Assembly (NCBI GenBank): GCA_017415715.1
Contig: JAFQFD010000046.1
Coordinates: 1-64,000 of the forward strand
Direction: 5' to 3'
DNA from: Bacteroidales bacterium
GTDB lineage: Bacteria; Bacteroidota; Bacteroidia; Bacteroidales; UBA932
DNA length: 64,000 nucleotides
Shown here: piece after piece, positions 62,447 through 64,000 of the stretch
How positions within the stretch are numbered: position 1 is the first letter of the stretch
How the letters are laid out: each line of letters opens with the position of its first letter
Made by a program: the position numbers and the translations under genes
Notes under the pieces: model-generated
Seen by the model: the letters and a program-made list of their open reading frames with translations, nothing else
Told to the model about the DNA's origin: nothing
Database searches by the model: none

Positions 62447-63411
62447 TATTCTTCGTTTGCTTCTTTTCTTCCTCTGATTTTCCATGCGTATGCAAGGGTG
62501 AGACCTGAAATGATGTGCCATACGCCCCACCATGCTGTGATCACGAGCATGCCTCCGTTATTGGCCCATGCGCCTGAATCAGGGAAGATCGCAGGGTTGA
62601 GAAGGAGGATCAGGCCGAGGCCTGAGTTCTGGATGCCGGTCTCTATGGTAATGGTCCTGCGGTCCTTGTATGGCAGCTTGAGCGCCGTACTTGTGCCGAA
62701 GCCGATGCCGAGTGCGAGGAGGTTGTGGATGAGTACCACGAGGAAAATGTATTTGATGCACTTCATGAATGCGTCGAAGTTTCCGGCGAAGATCGCAATC
62801 ACCATTACAATGAATACCGCGATGGAGAAGTACTGGAAAGGCTTCTTGATCTTGGCTGTAATCTTCGGCAGGTACTGTGCGCAGAGGATTCCGAGCACGA
62901 GAGGAATGCCGAGGAGAATGACGATGCTCTTGAATATCTCCCAGAAAGGAATGTCAAGCTCAGGGAGCACCATTCTCTTTTCCGCGAACTTGAGGTAAAG
63001 GCCGCCCCAGAATGAGAAGTTCAGAGGGGTGGTGAACACGCAGGCTGCTGTGTTGAACGCTGTCAGCGATACCGAAAGTTCTGTGTTTCCCCTTGAGAGA
63101 GAGGTGATGAAGTTGGAGATGTTTCCTCCAGGGCATGATGCCACGAGGATCATTCCGAGGGCGATCATCGGTGAGATGAAGTTTCCAAGGCACATGATCA
63201 GCACGAGAGTGAGAGCCGGAAGAAGGACCAGCTGGCAGACGATGCCTGTGATGATCGACTTGGGATTTCTTATGATGTCTATGAAAGTGGCGGGCTTGAT
63301 TCCGAGAGCTACTCCGAACATTACCAGGGCCAGGACGACATTCAGGAGGTTTGAGCCTCCGCCCATCGTGACGTCTATTGCATCAAGATGCTGAATGATT
63401 TCTTCACTCAT
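62446..63411 (-). CDS. Bile acid:sodium symporter (BASS) family transporter
   Basis: A 321-residue membrane protein of about nine or ten helices: VMFGVALGIKPATF, LVASCPGGNISNFITSLSRGN (the conserved sodium-site crossover) and ETGIQNSGLGLILLL are BASS hallmarks. Substrates in bacteria include organic anions such as pantoate or bile acids. It heads an operon with the acyltransferase, barrel and kinase genes. Confidence 0.9.
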   Translation of the reverse strand: MSEEIIQHLDAIDVTMGGGSNLLNVVLALVMFGVALGIKPATFIDIIRNPKSIITGIVCQLVLLPALTLVLIMCLGNFISPMIALGMILVASCPGGNISNFITSLSRGNTELSVSLTAFNTAACVFTTPLNFSFWGGLYLKFAEKRMVLPELDIPFWEIFKSIVILLGIPLVLGILCAQYLPKITAKIKKPFQYFSIAVFIVMVIAIFAGNFDAFMKCIKYIFLVVLIHNLLALGIGFGTSTALKLPYKDRRTITIETGIQNSGLGLILLLNPAIFPDSGAWANNGGMLVITAWWGVWHIISGLTLAYAWKIRGRKEANEE

Positions 63412-63442
63412 TTTGTTGTAGGTTTTATAACGTTATAAAGAA

Positions 63443-63470
63443 CAAAGTTAGTAAACTTTTGCTATTTTTG
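63443..63470. promoter_or_regulatory. Divergent -7 boxes for the BASS gene and the unknown gene at 63496
   Basis: Minus strand TAACTTTG at 63450-63443; plus strand TATTTTTG at 63463-63470. Both match TAnnTTTG; -33 elements are not clear. Confidence 0.5.
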
Positions 63471-63495
63471 TAAAGATATCAAAAAAAACGGCTAA

Positions 63496-64000
63496 ATGGA
63501 CATTAGAAAGACTTGTTGCTCGGTGGATAAGAACCCACTGTCATATCCTTCATTCTCAGTTGTCTTTATCCATACCTTCATGGCGGATGCTGATGTCGTT
63601 GCTGAACATCTGCCCGAAGCGGAGCTTTCAATAGACAGATATCGGGAAATGATGACCCAGATGAAGCGAAGACTGAAGAAGGATCCGAAAGAAGGAGATG
63701 TACCGGTCTCCTCTCTTGCGGAATTTTCAGGAATGAACATAGTCAGGATGAATCCGGAAGTCGAAAGGCTTGTTTTCCCGGAGAGCTATATGAGGAAGGA
63801 GAATGAGCAGATCGCAAGATATTCATTGAGAGGATTTGATTTCCGTATTCCTGTACGCTCAGACGTTGAGATCAGCAAAGACGGTAAGGCGAAGCTGGAT
63901 TTTGATCCTATAGACCTGCAGGGACATGTCAATGTCGAAGTGTCCCAATTTTTTGGAAACATCTTTTCACTTACATATCGTTTCCTTTTCGACGGCTTCA
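63496..64000 (+). CDS. Unknown protein, cut by the window end
   Basis: Open from ATG at 63496 to the edge (168 codons). It begins MDIRKTCCSVDKNPLSYPSF and has a run HTFMADADVVAEHLPEAELS, later PVRSDVEISKDGKAKLDFDP and a final hydrophobic/aromatic VEVSQFFGNIFSLTYRFLF. No signal peptide is visible and no family is recognised. The plus-strand TATTTTTG box 25 bases upstream supports it as a real gene. Confidence 0.65.
   Translation, partial: MDIRKTCCSVDKNPLSYPSFSVVFIHTFMADADVVAEHLPEAELSIDRYREMMTQMKRRLKKDPKEGDVPVSSLAEFSGMNIVRMNPEVERLVFPESYMRKENEQIARYSLRGFDFRIPVRSDVEISKDGKAKLDFDPIDLQGHVNVEVSQFFGNIFSLTYRFLFDGF

Overview
The window looks like chromosome of a Bacteroidales (Bacteroidota) bacterium of moderate G+C, roughly half by eye. 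The signs are house-style promoters of the TTTG-N19-TAnnTTTG type, many DUF families typical of the order (DUF5683, DUF4301, DUF2147, THUMP-like methyltransferase), lipoproteins, DciA/DUF721 next to recF, and AT-rich leaders with little use of Shine-Dalgarno sites. A guess at an uncultured gut or rumen lineage is possible, but the sequence alone cannot fix the genus. No rRNA, CRISPR array, IS transposase or prophage was seen; one tRNA (Phe) is present.

Layout. 1-1070: cut-off Rpn-type PD-(D/E)XK nuclease and a gene-free stretch holding a covarying hairpin array. 1071-6632: an SDR, then an operon for uronic-acid nucleotide sugars (UDP-glucose dehydrogenase, UDP-uronate epimerase, galacturonokinase-like GHMP kinase, nucleotidyltransferase), dut and murF; murF carries an in-frame insertion of a dispersed CATTCCGA-type repeat that also lies in tandem just upstream. 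8215-11437 (minus): hpt-adk-unknown-obgE-PAP2 operon. 11590-18739: HhH/beta-barrel protein, the parA-parB-DUF5683-lytic transglycosylase operon, and a diacylglycerol kinase. 18717-29283: priA, tRNA-Phe, a secreted debranching-type glycosidase, trmO, an FNT channel, trpS, a YeiH-type exporter and a GDPD.

28591-34636 is the most promising accessory locus: a 1347-residue HEPN + STAND/NACHT-like NTPase + helical-repeat protein, translationally coupled to a GDPD, and divergent from a protein with a CorA-like two-TM tail. The two divergent genes share a 39-bp near-perfect palindrome spanning both -7 boxes. The architecture fits a bacterial NLR-like immune system, but that is inference.

34664-41105: Dabb protein and a compact exopolysaccharide cluster (flippase, Fe-S/F420-type protein, pyruvyl transferase, GT2, GT4). 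41055-54730: rluA against a run of core genes (HsdR_N-like, cca, xer, hpf; then holA, NatAB-like ABC exporter, a split 5'-nucleotidase, mntP, recF, DUF721, pdxB, DUF4301). 54727-58965: methyltransferase/lipoprotein pair, DUF4332 protein and a membrane LytTR regulator with an array of TGTGACTAAAA repeats across its promoter. 58962-63411 (minus): BASS transporter, acyltransferase, outer-membrane barrel and deoxynucleoside kinase operon. A cut-off unknown gene begins at 63496.
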